A stretch of 64,000 nt of DNA from Caballeronia megalochromosomata. GTDB taxonomy: Bacteria > Pseudomonadota > Gammaproteobacteria > Burkholderiales > Burkholderiaceae. Within the stretch, counting starts at the first letter, position 1, and the number at the start of each line of letters is the position of its first letter. The translations under genes were made by a program, and so were the position numbers. Below, one piece after another: positions 16,786 through 26,534 of this stretch. The stretch lies in the NCBI GenBank assembly GCA_001580565.1, contig LRBF01000001.1, positions 1 through 64,000 of the forward strand, read 5' to 3'. Below the pieces are notes generated by a model that saw only the letters and a list, made by a program, of their open reading frames with translations, did no database searches and was not told where the DNA came from.

Positions 16786-18234
16786 ATGAAGTTCGCGTAC
16801 GCTTCACCGTCCAGTACCGCGAAAGCCGCCTGGCCGGTTTTCGGCATCGTGGTCGGTTTGCTGCTCCTTCTGCTCGTGTACTTCGACCCGATGTCAGGCG
16901 CCATGTTATCGATAGCGCTTCCTCTGGTTCTGTTGCTGTCGCGTGCGAGAAGATACCGTGACTTTCTGGACTATCGCATCGTCTACCTGTTCGGAATCAC
17001 CGTCTGGAGCTTCGATCACTGCATGGGACTGTTCTCGCTGCGAAACAGCGCAGACGATCTGGCTCACCGATGCACTGAAGCTTTGGCGGTCTACGGTTAC
17101 GGCGTGCTGCTTTCCAGCTTCGCCGTGCTTCTCGTCTGGCGGGAAAGCGTCGACGTTGGCACGTTGATCGAGAGAGCCGAACCGTCGGATCGACGACAGG
17201 GAAGAATGATCGTTCTTGTCTTTTCGAGCATGGCGTACGCGGCCGTCACCTTCACGTCGGGTTTTGAGCCTGCGGAGATGGGATCTGCGTTGAGTTCATT
17301 CGTCCTGTTATCGTTCGCCATGGTGCAGGTCGGATTCGTCATCCGCAATCGCAGGATGGCGTTCATCATGACCTGCATCTGCATTTCCGGGATGTTCTCG
17401 GCACACGCGCCGAATCGGACTTCCCTTCTCGTGCCGCTGGCGATCTCGTCTCTCGCGATCATCGCCGCCTCGAAGGGGAGCATCAACTGGAAGCTTTTCT
17501 CCATGCGATCTGCCGGCCTGGTGATCGCGATGCTCTTCATCATGATCTTCGCCGACTGGCAGAAGCAACTGAAAACGTCTTTCTTCACGGCCTTGTTCAG
17601 CGACGATTCTCAGCAACTCAGCTTTTTTCAAACGGCTCTGCAAAGCAACTATCTGGTTCGATCGGACGCGACAGTCGACTACTTCTCCTATCTTCAGTTC
17701 ATCATCGAGCATGAACTTTATTCACCGTGTTCGTGGCTGCTTCAGCTGCTGACATCCTTTGTTCCGCGATCCGTCTACCCGAGCAAGCCAGTCTTCGATC
17801 TGTCGGCCATTCTTTACGACGCTCATGTAATCGACGCACCGTTATACTTCGACTTCCTCTTCGATCGCGTTGCCGATTCGGGCCTGTATGGAATTGTCTT
17901 CTACAACCTTGGCTATCTCTTGCTGACGCGCTTCGTGTATCGGACGTATAGCCGGGTTCACCGGTTGCGTCCCGATGGGCCGGAGTGCGGGCTATATCTG
18001 ACAGCGTTGGTCACGCTATTCCTCGTGATTCGCGGGCCCATCATTCAGATTGCGTGGTTCTACCTTTTTCCGCTGGTCGGCATCGTCGTGCGAAACTTTC
18101 TTGCGAGCTTCGCCGTGGCATTCAGCCGTGGGAGACGTATCAGGCCCGACGCCGGATATCGGGAGGAGGCGCGCGCCGCTATCGAAAGGAGCGAACAGAC
18201 AGCGAATCGGCCTCATTCAACTGGCGGGCGCTGA
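16786..18234 (+). CDS. Wzy-like exopolysaccharide polymerase (multi-pass membrane protein)
   Basis: A 482-residue integral membrane protein with about ten to twelve hydrophobic segments: WPVFGIVVGLLLLLLVYF at the start, LVIAMLFIMIFADW in the middle, LTALVTLFLVIRGPIIQIAW near the end. A long periplasmic loop (about 275-360, SDDSQQLSFFQTALQSNYL onward) precedes the last helices, the usual Wzy/O-antigen-polymerase layout. Sequence similarity in this family is low, so the call rests on topology and context between wcaI, wzc and wzx homologues. The ATG at 16786 was preferred over one at 16768 because AGGA stands 6 bases upstream. Its 3' end overlaps the convergent pectate-lyase-fold gene by 18 bases. 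Confidence 0.75.
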   Translation: MKFAYASPSSTAKAAWPVFGIVVGLLLLLLVYFDPMSGAMLSIALPLVLLLSRARRYRDFLDYRIVYLFGITVWSFDHCMGLFSLRNSADDLAHRCTEALAVYGYGVLLSSFAVLLVWRESVDVGTLIERAEPSDRRQGRMIVLVFSSMAYAAVTFTSGFEPAEMGSALSSFVLLSFAMVQVGFVIRNRRMAFIMTCICISGMFSAHAPNRTSLLVPLAISSLAIIAASKGSINWKLFSMRSAGLVIAMLFIMIFADWQKQLKTSFFTALFSDDSQQLSFFQTALQSNYLVRSDATVDYFSYLQFIIEHELYSPCSWLLQLLTSFVPRSVYPSKPVFDLSAILYDAHVIDAPLYFDFLFDRVADSGLYGIVFYNLGYLLLTRFVYRTYSRVHRLRPDGPECGLYLTALVTLFLVIRGPIIQIAWFYLFPLVGIVVRNFLASFAVAFSRGRRIRPDAGYREEARAAIERSEQTANRPHSTGGR

Positions 18235-20214
18235 CAGTCGCCGGATGCGAAGGGTTGGGTATTTCGAAAGGATGAGGTTGGAACCCGCCGGCCCGAGACG
18301 AGCGTTGCCCATTGCTACCGCGAGGTAATGCCTGGCCGACGGGGTGGCTTGCAGAAGAACTCTTGCATAGGCGGCACCGGCCGGCGGCACGATGTGTTGA
18401 GAATATAACGTGATCGTCTGTCCGTTCTCCAGCGCGTCGTTGCCGTTTGCCGGAGTGACTCCGCCGAGCAGAAAGACGCCCGATCCTGCGCCGGATGTCA
18501 GCAGTTTTTCACGGGTGTCGTGAAAAGTCAGGGCGACAGCGAGTTCGCCGACCGGCACTCGCTGACCCGATACGAGCTTGATATGGACGTCGACGGAGAA
18601 ATCGAAGCAGGTGGCTGGATCGATCGCGACGATATACGAAAGCTCATTCGGCTTGTCCATTACGGCCTGAAGTAACCAGCGGCCGCTGAGTTGAACGCGT
18701 GACGAGAATCCGAGCACATAGTTCAGAGATGACGAGGCATTGGAAGGAAGCGACGAAGAGGAAGAGAGGAAGTCCGCTTCCAGCGCGTAATCGGGCAACA
18801 GGCTCGGAGTCGAGTCCAGGCGTGCGGACGGAACGAATATCTCGTGGCCACATTGAATTTGAGCCACACCAGTGATGTTTCGCAACGCGTACAGCCGACG
18901 GCTATGAGTGTAGCTCGTGTCGAGAGCGGGATTCGTGGTGGCCGAGCTTTGCTGGACGGCAGTGCTGAGTGTCAGTTTCCTTCTGAAGTTCCCGCGTCCG
19001 ATATCCAGTCCATCGACGTCAACCGTGGTGCCGAACCCCTCGATCAGCAGGAGGTCGACCTCGCCGTTGTGCGCGACGTCTTCAGTCACGTTTTCACCAT
19101 TGCAATTCCGGATTCGAAGAATGCCCTGAGAGGTCTTCATGCGCGCGATGCCACCATCGAAATAGCAATGATCGAGGTAGACATTCGAACCGCCCGAATC
19201 CGAACGTTCCACGATCGAGTACGTATGACCGGAGACGACCGGGGGCGCGGCAAGCAGCGTGTCTCTGAATGCGATGTCGCCGACATCCGCTAACCGGACG
19301 GTGCAAGACGCCTGACGGTTATTGTTCTTCAACACACACGAGTCGAGCACGAGGTTGACACTTTGCTGATGCCCGGCCTCGAACGAGGCACTTGCTTCGA
19401 GAATGCGTCTGGCGCGCGCGTCTAGGACGCTGGCGGAGCCCAATGAACCGTCGAACAGTTCGGGCACTTCTGACCAGAAGACGCAGTTGCGAAACTGAAT
19501 CTGCGCGAAATCGGTAGAGAGAGGCGAGCCGTTCGCAGGCGGTTCCATCTCGATACCATACGGACCCTGTGCGCGCGATGAGGCGACGACGGCCGAGGAA
19601 AAGCAGATGCAAGCATTCTTGATGTTGACGTCCTCGATCGAGTTCTTCCAGAGCGTGCCGTGTCCGACGATGCCGTAGTACGGCGTGTGATATTGGGCGC
19701 CGAAGTACGGTCGAATCCCCATCAATGTCAATCGCCTCAAGGCGATGAAGCCCTGCATGAACAGCATGGGCTTTCTCGCAGTGGTGATCGGTATACGGGA
19801 CCCCCACAATATGTACGTCGCGTGCGAACCGTCGCCAACGAGGCTGAGCGCGATGACATCGTTCTCCAGTTCGCGCTGAGATGGACTGTATTCGTTGGAG
19901 AGTTCGAGCGTGTCGGTTATCAGATATCGCCCCGCCGGGAGATAGACGGTCCTTCCCGTGCGCTTCGCCCGGGCGAGCGCCGTACGCAGCGCGGACGTAT
20001 CGTCGGCGATACCGTTCCCCACGGCTCCGAGATCTCTGACGTTCAAAGTGCCTTTCATACACTGCTGGGCCACGGCGTCAGCGGCGGATTTCGTGCTGCG
20101 CCCGAAAGGAGATTCGGTTGGCTTGCCACTGTCGCCGGCGAGTGATGCCGAAGCCGGTGACCCGAGCAGAGAGCCTGCGAGAAAGGCCTTCATGACGTCG
20201 CGTCTCGAACGCAT
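18217..20214 (-). CDS. Tat-exported right-handed beta-helix (pectate-lyase superfamily) protein
   Basis: A 665-residue secreted protein. The N-terminus MRSRRDVMKAFLAGSLLGSP is a twin-arginine-like signal. From about residue 55 the pectate_lyase_3/GH28-like start is visible: LNVRDLGAVGNGIADDTSAL, RTVYLPAGRYLITDTLELS. Beta-helix coils continue to about 420 (RIRNCNGENV; FRNCVFWSEVPEL). The last 230 residues are a separate beta-rich region. Secreted lyases or hydrolases within polymer loci usually trim or release the polymer in the periplasm, so this may be the depolymerase of the locus; catalytic residues cannot be named. It is divergent from the wzc-like gene. Confidence 0.75.
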   Translation of the reverse strand: MRSRRDVMKAFLAGSLLGSPASASLAGDSGKPTESPFGRSTKSAADAVAQQCMKGTLNVRDLGAVGNGIADDTSALRTALARAKRTGRTVYLPAGRYLITDTLELSNEYSPSQRELENDVIALSLVGDGSHATYILWGSRIPITTARKPMLFMQGFIALRRLTLMGIRPYFGAQYHTPYYGIVGHGTLWKNSIEDVNIKNACICFSSAVVASSRAQGPYGIEMEPPANGSPLSTDFAQIQFRNCVFWSEVPELFDGSLGSASVLDARARRILEASASFEAGHQQSVNLVLDSCVLKNNNRQASCTVRLADVGDIAFRDTLLAAPPVVSGHTYSIVERSDSGGSNVYLDHCYFDGGIARMKTSQGILRIRNCNGENVTEDVAHNGEVDLLLIEGFGTTVDVDGLDIGRGNFRRKLTLSTAVQQSSATTNPALDTSYTHSRRLYALRNITGVAQIQCGHEIFVPSARLDSTPSLLPDYALEADFLSSSSSLPSNASSSLNYVLGFSSRVQLSGRWLLQAVMDKPNELSYIVAIDPATCFDFSVDVHIKLVSGQRVPVGELAVALTFHDTREKLLTSGAGSGVFLLGGVTPANGNDALENGQTITLYSQHIVPPAGAAYARVLLQATPSARHYLAVAMGNARLGPAGSNLILSKYPTLRIRRLSAPAS

Positions 20215-20617
20215 CGAACGCTCCCCGGAGAAAAGATCAGCAGATTGACATCGCTATGGTTGGGCACGGCAATACGTCTGACGCAGGTACTTCGATCGAT
20301 GCAGGTCAGATCGCATTCTCTTTGAACAAGCGGAGAGGGGGCAAGAGAAAGTTCCTCATAGGTCTCCTTTACTCATTGGCCGGGAAAAGCATTCGAAGCG
20401 AAAGCGACCGGGCACCCCCATGATGGTTTCGCTCCGCCAATCTATTGGCCATTTCAGTCATCCTTTTCGGCGCGCTTGGGCGCGGATTAAGCTTCGGCAA
20501 GCTAGGACATAAGATCCATGCGTGCCATAGAGGGGAGCAGGTCATCGCCTGAAGATATCCGGGCATGAGGTTTCCCAACGCGGCATCTGACCAAACAATC
20601 GAAACGGCGGAGTCGAC
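20215..20617. promoter_or_regulatory. 403-bp divergent region upstream of the wzc-like gene
   Basis: Non-coding. It should hold the promoter of the long plus-strand exopolysaccharide operon and that of the beta-helix gene. GGCGGAG stands 5 bases before the TTG start at 20618. No operator is obvious by eye. No wza- or wzb-like gene fits in this gap. Confidence 0.4.
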
Positions 20618-22855
20618 TTGGACGAACTGATATCCCGTGCACGAGAGAGCCGCCGGAGCGAAGCTTATGCGGAGGCGCCGCTGTCCGATTACGTGCCCGT
20701 CCTCAAGGGAGGATGGAAGACGATCATGATCACGACGCTGAGTGCGCTGGCGATCGGCTCCGTCTATCTGATGCTGGCGCGGCCCGTTTATCGCGCCAGC
20801 GCAATGATCCAGGTGGAGGACCGCGATCCATCGGCGCGGGCATCCATCCAGTCGATCGAAACCATGTTTGACTCGCGCGGCAAGGCGGCCACAGACGCGG
20901 AAATAGAACTCCTGCGCTCCAGAGAAGTCGTGAACGATGCGGTGCGCACGCTTCATCTGGACATTCAGGCGCGTCCGCGGCACTTTCCCGGTTTCGAAGC
21001 GTGGCGATTGCTGCAAATCGATGGCGCCCGTCTTGCGCCGGCGTTCCTGGGTCTCGATAAGTTCGCATGGGGCAGTGAATCAATCCAGGTAACGACACTC
21101 GACGTGCCGGCCAAACTGCTCGGCAAGGATCTGGTGCTCCAGGCGCAAGGCGGCGATAACTTTAGTCTTGCTACGCACGACGGAAAGGTGCTCGGCAGCG
21201 GACGCGTGGGTGAGCAATCGACTTTTGCCAGTCCGTTCGGCGAGGTCAAGCTGCTTGTGAGCGCGCTGGTCGGGCGGCCGGGAACCCAGTTCGTTCTGAC
21301 TCGTTCTTCAACGGTCGAGACGACGAACGAGTTGCAGGATGCGTTGATGATCGCGGAAAAGACGAAGCAATCCGGCATTGTCAGCATCGCGCTCGATGGA
21401 ACGGACCCTGCCCGGATCACCGATACGATCAACAGCATCGCGCGGGTGTACGTTCAGGAAAACGTCAGCCGCAGATCGGAGGAAGCCCAGCGGTCCCTCG
21501 CCTTTCTCAACGAACAGTTGCCGAAAGTGCGCCACGACGTGGATCTCGCGGAGCAAGGCTACAACAATTTCCGAAGCACGCATGGCACCTTCAACCTGAG
21601 CGAAGAAGGGCGCCTGTTGTTGCAGCAGGAGATGGATAACAGGACGCGGGCACTTGCGCTCGAACAACGCAAGGCGGAGCTGCTTCAGCGCTTCAGGGCA
21701 TCGGACCCGAACGTCAACGCGGTGTCCGAACAGATCGATATCCTTCGACGCGAGGCTGATCTTCTCGAACACCGGGCGGCGGCGCTGCCGGACATCGAAC
21801 AAACCGGGTTGCGTCTGTCTCGCGACGTGCGCATCAACACGGACCTCTATAGCGATCTGTTGAGAAGCTCCCAGCAGTTGAGGATCGTCGCGGCGGCTCA
21901 AGTCGGAAGCGTGCGCGTCGTGGACTACGCCTTCATCCCTCAGAAGCCGGTACGGCCGCAACGTGCGCTGGTCGTCGTCATCTCGGCAATCGCGGGGCTG
22001 GGTCTCGGCATCCTTCTCGTCGTGATGAGGACGGCGATCAAAGGAGGCATAGAGACCCCGGAGGCGATCGAAGACGCGGTGGGCTTGCGCGTGCTCGCGG
22101 TCGTGCCACACAGCGAAGCTCAGCATAACCTCGAACTGGGCGTGCGCAAGGGACGAAGAGGTGAGCGAATTCTTGCTCAGCTCGCGCCTTATGACATCGC
22201 AGTGGAGGGCGTGCGCAGCATTCGCACGGCGCTGCAACTCTCTCCCGAGAAGGCGGATAACAACATCGTCATGATCACCGGGTCGCGGCCGAGCGTTGGC
22301 AAATCGTTTCTGTCGATGAATCTTGCCGCGGTGTCGGCGGTAGGTGGAAAGCGCGTCCTGATCGTCGACACGGATTTGAGAAACGGGGCTCTTCACGCCA
22401 GTTTTCACGTACGGCACGCGCCCGGCTTCTCCGACGCCGTATCCGGGTGCAATGTCGAAGAAGCCATCGTGCCTGATGTCATGCCGGGGGTCGACCTGAT
22501 GCCAATCGGAACCCAGGGTCTGCATCCGGATGAAATGCTGTTGAGCGACGGAGTCCGGAGTACGCTCGCAAAGCTTTCCAGACTCTACGATCTGGTCATT
22601 GTCGATACGCCGCCCGTGCTTGTCGTAACAGACGCCGTGCTGATCGGCCGCCATGCCGGAATGACGCTTCTCGTGGTGCGACATGGATGTCAGCCGATCT
22701 CGGAAACGGTCGATTCGATCAAGCGCTTACGGGGCGGAGGCATCATGCCGAGCGGGATAATTCTGACCGACGTCCCGAGCTACCAGCTCAGTTACGCAGC
22801 AAGCTCCGCCAAATACTATGGAGCCCCTCGAAAATTGCTGAACCAGCGCGCGTAA
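20618..22855 (+). CDS. Wzc/BceF-type polysaccharide co-polymerase and tyrosine autokinase
   Basis: A 745-residue inner-membrane protein controlling chain length and export. The Wzz domain is flanked by TM1 (about 34-56, IMITTLSALAIGSVYLMLA) and TM2 (about 447-470, VVVISAIAGLGLGILLVV), with a coiled-coil periplasmic part between. The cytoplasmic BY-kinase has a Walker A variant ITGSRPSVGKSFLSMNLA (about 551-568), Walker A' VLIVDTDLRNG (about 578-588) and Walker B LVIVDTPPVLV (about 656-666). The tail holds a modest tyrosine cluster (YQLSYAASSAKYYG) for autophosphorylation. The start is TTG, supported by GGAG 5 bases upstream. It leads the plus-strand cluster. The partner phosphatase and Wza pore gene are not adjacent. 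Confidence 0.92.
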   Translation: MDELISRARESRRSEAYAEAPLSDYVPVLKGGWKTIMITTLSALAIGSVYLMLARPVYRASAMIQVEDRDPSARASIQSIETMFDSRGKAATDAEIELLRSREVVNDAVRTLHLDIQARPRHFPGFEAWRLLQIDGARLAPAFLGLDKFAWGSESIQVTTLDVPAKLLGKDLVLQAQGGDNFSLATHDGKVLGSGRVGEQSTFASPFGEVKLLVSALVGRPGTQFVLTRSSTVETTNELQDALMIAEKTKQSGIVSIALDGTDPARITDTINSIARVYVQENVSRRSEEAQRSLAFLNEQLPKVRHDVDLAEQGYNNFRSTHGTFNLSEEGRLLLQQEMDNRTRALALEQRKAELLQRFRASDPNVNAVSEQIDILRREADLLEHRAAALPDIEQTGLRLSRDVRINTDLYSDLLRSSQQLRIVAAAQVGSVRVVDYAFIPQKPVRPQRALVVVISAIAGLGLGILLVVMRTAIKGGIETPEAIEDAVGLRVLAVVPHSEAQHNLELGVRKGRRGERILAQLAPYDIAVEGVRSIRTALQLSPEKADNNIVMITGSRPSVGKSFLSMNLAAVSAVGGKRVLIVDTDLRNGALHASFHVRHAPGFSDAVSGCNVEEAIVPDVMPGVDLMPIGTQGLHPDEMLLSDGVRSTLAKLSRLYDLVIVDTPPVLVVTDAVLIGRHAGMTLLVVRHGCQPISETVDSIKRLRGGGIMPSGIILTDVPSYQLSYAASSAKYYGAPRKLLNQRA

Positions 22856-22991
22856 AGGATCTCCGATTCAACGGTGGACTTTCGTCGCGGTCTTCGCAAG
22901 CCGAAATCGTACGGTCGCGCTCGGCGGACTGCGTCCGTCATCGGCCTGATGACCGCGGTATGGGCGCTAACATGAACGGCGAGTGCTTGCG

Positions 22992-24302
22992 ATGAACAAG
23001 ACGCTGACAAGGATCCTGTCCGGGCTGGGCGCGAACATGTTTGGCCAGGGCGTGACCATCGGAATTCAGTTGCTGTCGCTGCCGCTGTTCCTGCATTTCT
23101 GGAGCATTTCCAGATACGGAGAATGGTTACTCATCTCGGCCATACCCTCCTATTTATCCATGGCCGACCTGGGACTCGTGGCCGTTGGAATGAACAGAAT
23201 GACGATGCTCGCCGCCGCGGAGGATTTCGAAGGCGCCGAACGCGTATTCCATACGATGCTTGGTATCACGATCGGTGTGATTTCCGTCGTGGCACTGGGC
23301 GGCGTGCCTCTGATCGTGCTTTGGAGCCTCGTCTATTCGGGAATGGGCGCTGAGCAGACGCTGGCTCTGGTCCTTCTTCTCGTCGCATCGCTGGCCTCGA
23401 TCTACACGGGCGTATTCGACGCGGTGTTCCGATCATCGGGTGATTATTCGCAGGGCGTCTATGCGCTGAATGCCGTTCGACTCGCGGAATGGGTGGGAAG
23501 CATATCGGGACTGGTCATTGGCGGGACGCTAGTCAGCGTTTCATGTGGCCTGCTTGCCGGACGCTTGCTTGGAAATACCGCGACGTGGATCTATCTCGCA
23601 TGGAGATATCCGCGTTACACATGGAATTTGAAGAAAGCGACGCGACAGGAGTTCAGGATTTTGCTGATGCCCGGACTCAAGTTCATGGCGCTTCCTGCCG
23701 GGAATGCACTGAGCATTCAGGGAATGGTCATCCTGGTCGGCATGATGTTCGGCCCCGTCGTGCTTACCGTATTCAGCACCTACAGGACACTGTCGCGAAC
23801 CACGGTGCAAGTGATCAATATGTTGAGTCGGGTGCTCTGGCCGGAGTTCTCGCGCCAATACGGCAGGAGCGACTTCGGCAAAGTGCGCGAGCTATACGGA
23901 TGGGGAACGGTCGCAGCCGTTTGCACGTCGTTGTGCGGGGCCTGGCTGTTGGCGATGTTCGGCGAGATCGTCCTTGGCTGGTGGACGCACGGGAAGGTCG
24001 CTTACGACCCGGGGCTATTCAGGTTGTTCGTGATGGTCACCGCCTGTACGGGCTTCTGGCAGGTCGGGATGATCCTGCTGACCGCCGTGAACGAACTCGG
24101 AACGTTGTCTCTCATCTATCTGGTTTTCTCGGCGCTGAGCGTTGGCGTGGCGTTCGTTGCGGGAAAGATGCTGGGTGTCGAGGGCGTCGTGCTTGTGCTG
24201 CTGATATTCGAAATAGCGATGGCCGTCTTCTGCTACCGGTTCGTCAAATCATTCTTCGCGCGTGAAGACCGGCCAGCACCGTCGGTACCCGCCAACGGAT
24301 GA
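22992..24302 (+). CDS. Wzx-like polysaccharide flippase
   Basis: A 436-residue inner-membrane protein with about 12 hydrophobic segments, opening TLTRILSGLGANMFGQGVTI and QLLSLPLFLHFWSISRYGEW, typical of the MATE/Wzx polysaccharide transporter family. WLLISAIPSYLSMADLGLVA is the characteristic segment that follows. It should flip undecaprenyl-diphosphate-linked repeat units to the periplasmic face for the Wzy-like polymerase. The ATG at 22992 was chosen over a GTG at 22983 for its better-spaced GGCGAG. It is 136 bases after the wzc-like gene and followed by glycosyltransferases. Confidence 0.87.
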   Translation: MNKTLTRILSGLGANMFGQGVTIGIQLLSLPLFLHFWSISRYGEWLLISAIPSYLSMADLGLVAVGMNRMTMLAAAEDFEGAERVFHTMLGITIGVISVVALGGVPLIVLWSLVYSGMGAEQTLALVLLLVASLASIYTGVFDAVFRSSGDYSQGVYALNAVRLAEWVGSISGLVIGGTLVSVSCGLLAGRLLGNTATWIYLAWRYPRYTWNLKKATRQEFRILLMPGLKFMALPAGNALSIQGMVILVGMMFGPVVLTVFSTYRTLSRTTVQVINMLSRVLWPEFSRQYGRSDFGKVRELYGWGTVAAVCTSLCGAWLLAMFGEIVLGWWTHGKVAYDPGLFRLFVMVTACTGFWQVGMILLTAVNELGTLSLIYLVFSALSVGVAFVAGKMLGVEGVVLVLLIFEIAMAVFCYRFVKSFFAREDRPAPSVPANG

Positions 24303-24360
24303 CCGAGGCGACAGAACCGGTCGAAGTCAATAAGTGCTTCAGCTAACGGGGATTCTCTCC

Positions 24361-25647
24361 ATGTATAGCGTGGTCATTTCCAATGGCGTGTTCAGATTCC
24401 ACCTCGTGTCGGCGGCCGTCGAGGCCGCGCGGCGAGGGACGTTGGAACTGTTTCTGACCGGCGCGTATCCGAAAGGCCCGCTGAGTGCCTTCCTGAAGAA
24501 ATGGCTTGGAAACTCGCCAGCCGCGCGGCGCCTTGTCGACCGCGCCGACAATGGCTTGTCGGAGTCGAATATCGTATCGGTGTGGTGCGCGGAGTTCGTC
24601 ATTCAGGCGGGCGTCACGCTGGGCGGCCTATTGAAGAGCCGGGCGACAAACGATCGCCTGCAGGCGCTGGGTCTCTCTGTCTACGGACGGATTGCGGCTC
24701 GTGCAATACGTGGCGCGTCATCGGACATTTATCACTATCGCGCTGGCTATGGAGGCCGGTCGATTGAGATAGCAAGGTCTTCGGGCGCAGTCTGTCTTTG
24801 TGATCACTCGGTGGTGAGTCCACTGACGCTCGACTACATGGTGAGCAATTCGGGACAACTGCCTCCGACGGATATGCTGTCGAGCATACGGCTCTCTGCA
24901 ATGTGGAAGACGGTACTCGACGACATAGAGGCGGCGGATCACGTGCTGGTGAACTCGCAGCTCGTTAAATCCACGCTGATGCACCACGGCGTTCCGGGCG
25001 AGACGATTACCGTGATCTATCAGGGTATCGACGCCAAGTTTCTTCAGAGCATCCCCGCAGCCCGCCCCGTCAAGGCGACGAAGACTCTTCTGTTTGCCGG
25101 CGAAATCGCGCGCCGCAAGGGCTTCGACTCGCTGATCGCCGCGCTTGGCGGCATTCCCGAGGACGAATGGGAACTGATCGTGGCGGGGGGAACGAACGAG
25201 ACCACGGAAGCGGAGTATCGGCGCTTTCTGCTTCGACCGAATGTCAGGCACGTGGGATTCGTATCGCGCACCGAACTCGCGCGTCTGATGAGCGAGTCCG
25301 CCATCTTCGTCTTTCCCACCCTTGCAGAAGGCTCGGCACGCGTGATCTTCGAGGCGATGGCTTGTGAATGCTATGTCATCACGACGCCGAACGCGGGAAG
25401 CATTGTCGAAACCGGCCGACATGGTGAGCTTATACAGCCGGGCGACGTTGCAGGATTGCGCGACGCCATCAGGCGGGCTCTCACTTCTTCCACAACTGCA
25501 GAGATCGGCGCACGTAACGGCCGGTTGATTCGCGAAGAATACATGCAGAGCGACTACGGCGTTCAGCTCGATGGTCTTTATCAAGATCTGGTCGATGGCC
25601 GAAAAGCGCTCCGCCGCAGGATACCGGAGGAAGCGTCCGCTACTTGA
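24361..25647 (+). CDS. Glycosyltransferase family 4
   Basis: A 428-residue GT-B glycosyltransferase. The N-terminal half starts MYSVVISNGVFRFHLVSAAV. The donor-binding half has TLLFAGEIARRKGFDSLIAA and the EX7E-type region FVFPTLAEGSARVIFEAMAC followed by ITTPNAGSIVETG. The ATG at 24361 follows GGGGA 8 bases upstream; an upstream in-frame GTG is less likely. It lies 58 bases after the flippase. Cytoplasmic, acting on the lipid-linked repeat unit; donor and linkage unknown. Confidence 0.85.
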   Translation: MYSVVISNGVFRFHLVSAAVEAARRGTLELFLTGAYPKGPLSAFLKKWLGNSPAARRLVDRADNGLSESNIVSVWCAEFVIQAGVTLGGLLKSRATNDRLQALGLSVYGRIAARAIRGASSDIYHYRAGYGGRSIEIARSSGAVCLCDHSVVSPLTLDYMVSNSGQLPPTDMLSSIRLSAMWKTVLDDIEAADHVLVNSQLVKSTLMHHGVPGETITVIYQGIDAKFLQSIPAARPVKATKTLLFAGEIARRKGFDSLIAALGGIPEDEWELIVAGGTNETTEAEYRRFLLRPNVRHVGFVSRTELARLMSESAIFVFPTLAEGSARVIFEAMACECYVITTPNAGSIVETGRHGELIQPGDVAGLRDAIRRALTSSTTAEIGARNGRLIREEYMQSDYGVQLDGLYQDLVDGRKALRRRIPEEASAT

Positions 25648-25698
25648 TGCTATCCCTGTTCGAAAAGCGAATCGAGGCAATCCAATCCATTGCTAGCC

Positions 25699-26487
25699 AT
25701 GAATAAGATTTCAGTCATCACGATATCGTTCAACCAGGGGCGCTTCCTGAAAGCCTGCATCGAATCGGTGCTGTCACAGGCATTTCCGTCGGTGGAACTG
25801 ATCGTGGTTGATCCGGGCAGCACGGATGGCAGCCGGGAGCTGATCCAATCCTATGGGGACCGGCTCAAACCCATTTTCAGGCCGGACGCAGGACCCGCTG
25901 ACGGACTCAACCACGGCTTCGAGGCCGCGACGGGCGACATCTTCTGCTTTATCAATGCGGACGACTTTCTGCTTCCCGACTCATTGCGGTTCGTCAACGC
26001 TTTCTTCGATAGCCGCCGCCAGGTCGATGTGCTCTACGGTGGGGGATACTTCGCCGACAAGCAGGGTCAGCTTACGCGCCGCTGCTTTCCGTCGCTGTTC
26101 GAGAAGCGCCTTTTCGCGTATGGCGCAATCAATACGTTCCAGCAAGGCTTCTTCTTCAGGGCCCACGCATTCAACGGAGCAGGCGGCTTCAACGTCAAAA
26201 ACGCGGTGTGCTGGGACGGAGAGCTGTTTCTGAAGCTGAAACTCGAAGGATATGCGTTCTTCGGGGTCTCGCGGCCACTCGGCGCGTTCCGGCAGTACCA
26301 GGGCACGATTACCGGAGGGAACACGTACAAGGCGAAGCTGGACGCGGAGTATGGCCGTCTCTTTCGGATGGTGACCGGACGCGGGTTTCAGAAGTTTGAC
26401 TCGCTGATCGAATATTTTCTGCTGCCGGTGAAAAAGCTGACGATAGTTTGCATTGCGGTCCGCTCATGGGCATTGGGTTACGCGTGA
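25699..26487 (+). CDS. Glycosyltransferase family 2 (WcaA type)
   Basis: A 262-residue GT-A fold enzyme with ISVITISFNQGRFLKACIES at the start, VELIVVDPGSTDGS as the nucleotide-binding turn and INADDF (about 82-87) as the DxD-like metal site. GPADGLNHGFEAATGDIF precedes it, as in many exopolysaccharide GT2 enzymes. The ATG at 25699 was preferred over an in-frame TTG at 25690, although neither has a strong ribosome-binding site. Part of the plus-strand glycosyltransferase series; specificity unknown. Confidence 0.83.
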   Translation: MNKISVITISFNQGRFLKACIESVLSQAFPSVELIVVDPGSTDGSRELIQSYGDRLKPIFRPDAGPADGLNHGFEAATGDIFCFINADDFLLPDSLRFVNAFFDSRRQVDVLYGGGYFADKQGQLTRRCFPSLFEKRLFAYGAINTFQQGFFFRAHAFNGAGGFNVKNAVCWDGELFLKLKLEGYAFFGVSRPLGAFRQYQGTITGGNTYKAKLDAEYGRLFRMVTGRGFQKFDSLIEYFLLPVKKLTIVCIAVRSWALGYA

Positions 26488-26534
26488 GCAGGTGACTTTC
26501 GGGATTCTGTAATTTCATGCGAAGAGTGATTGCT

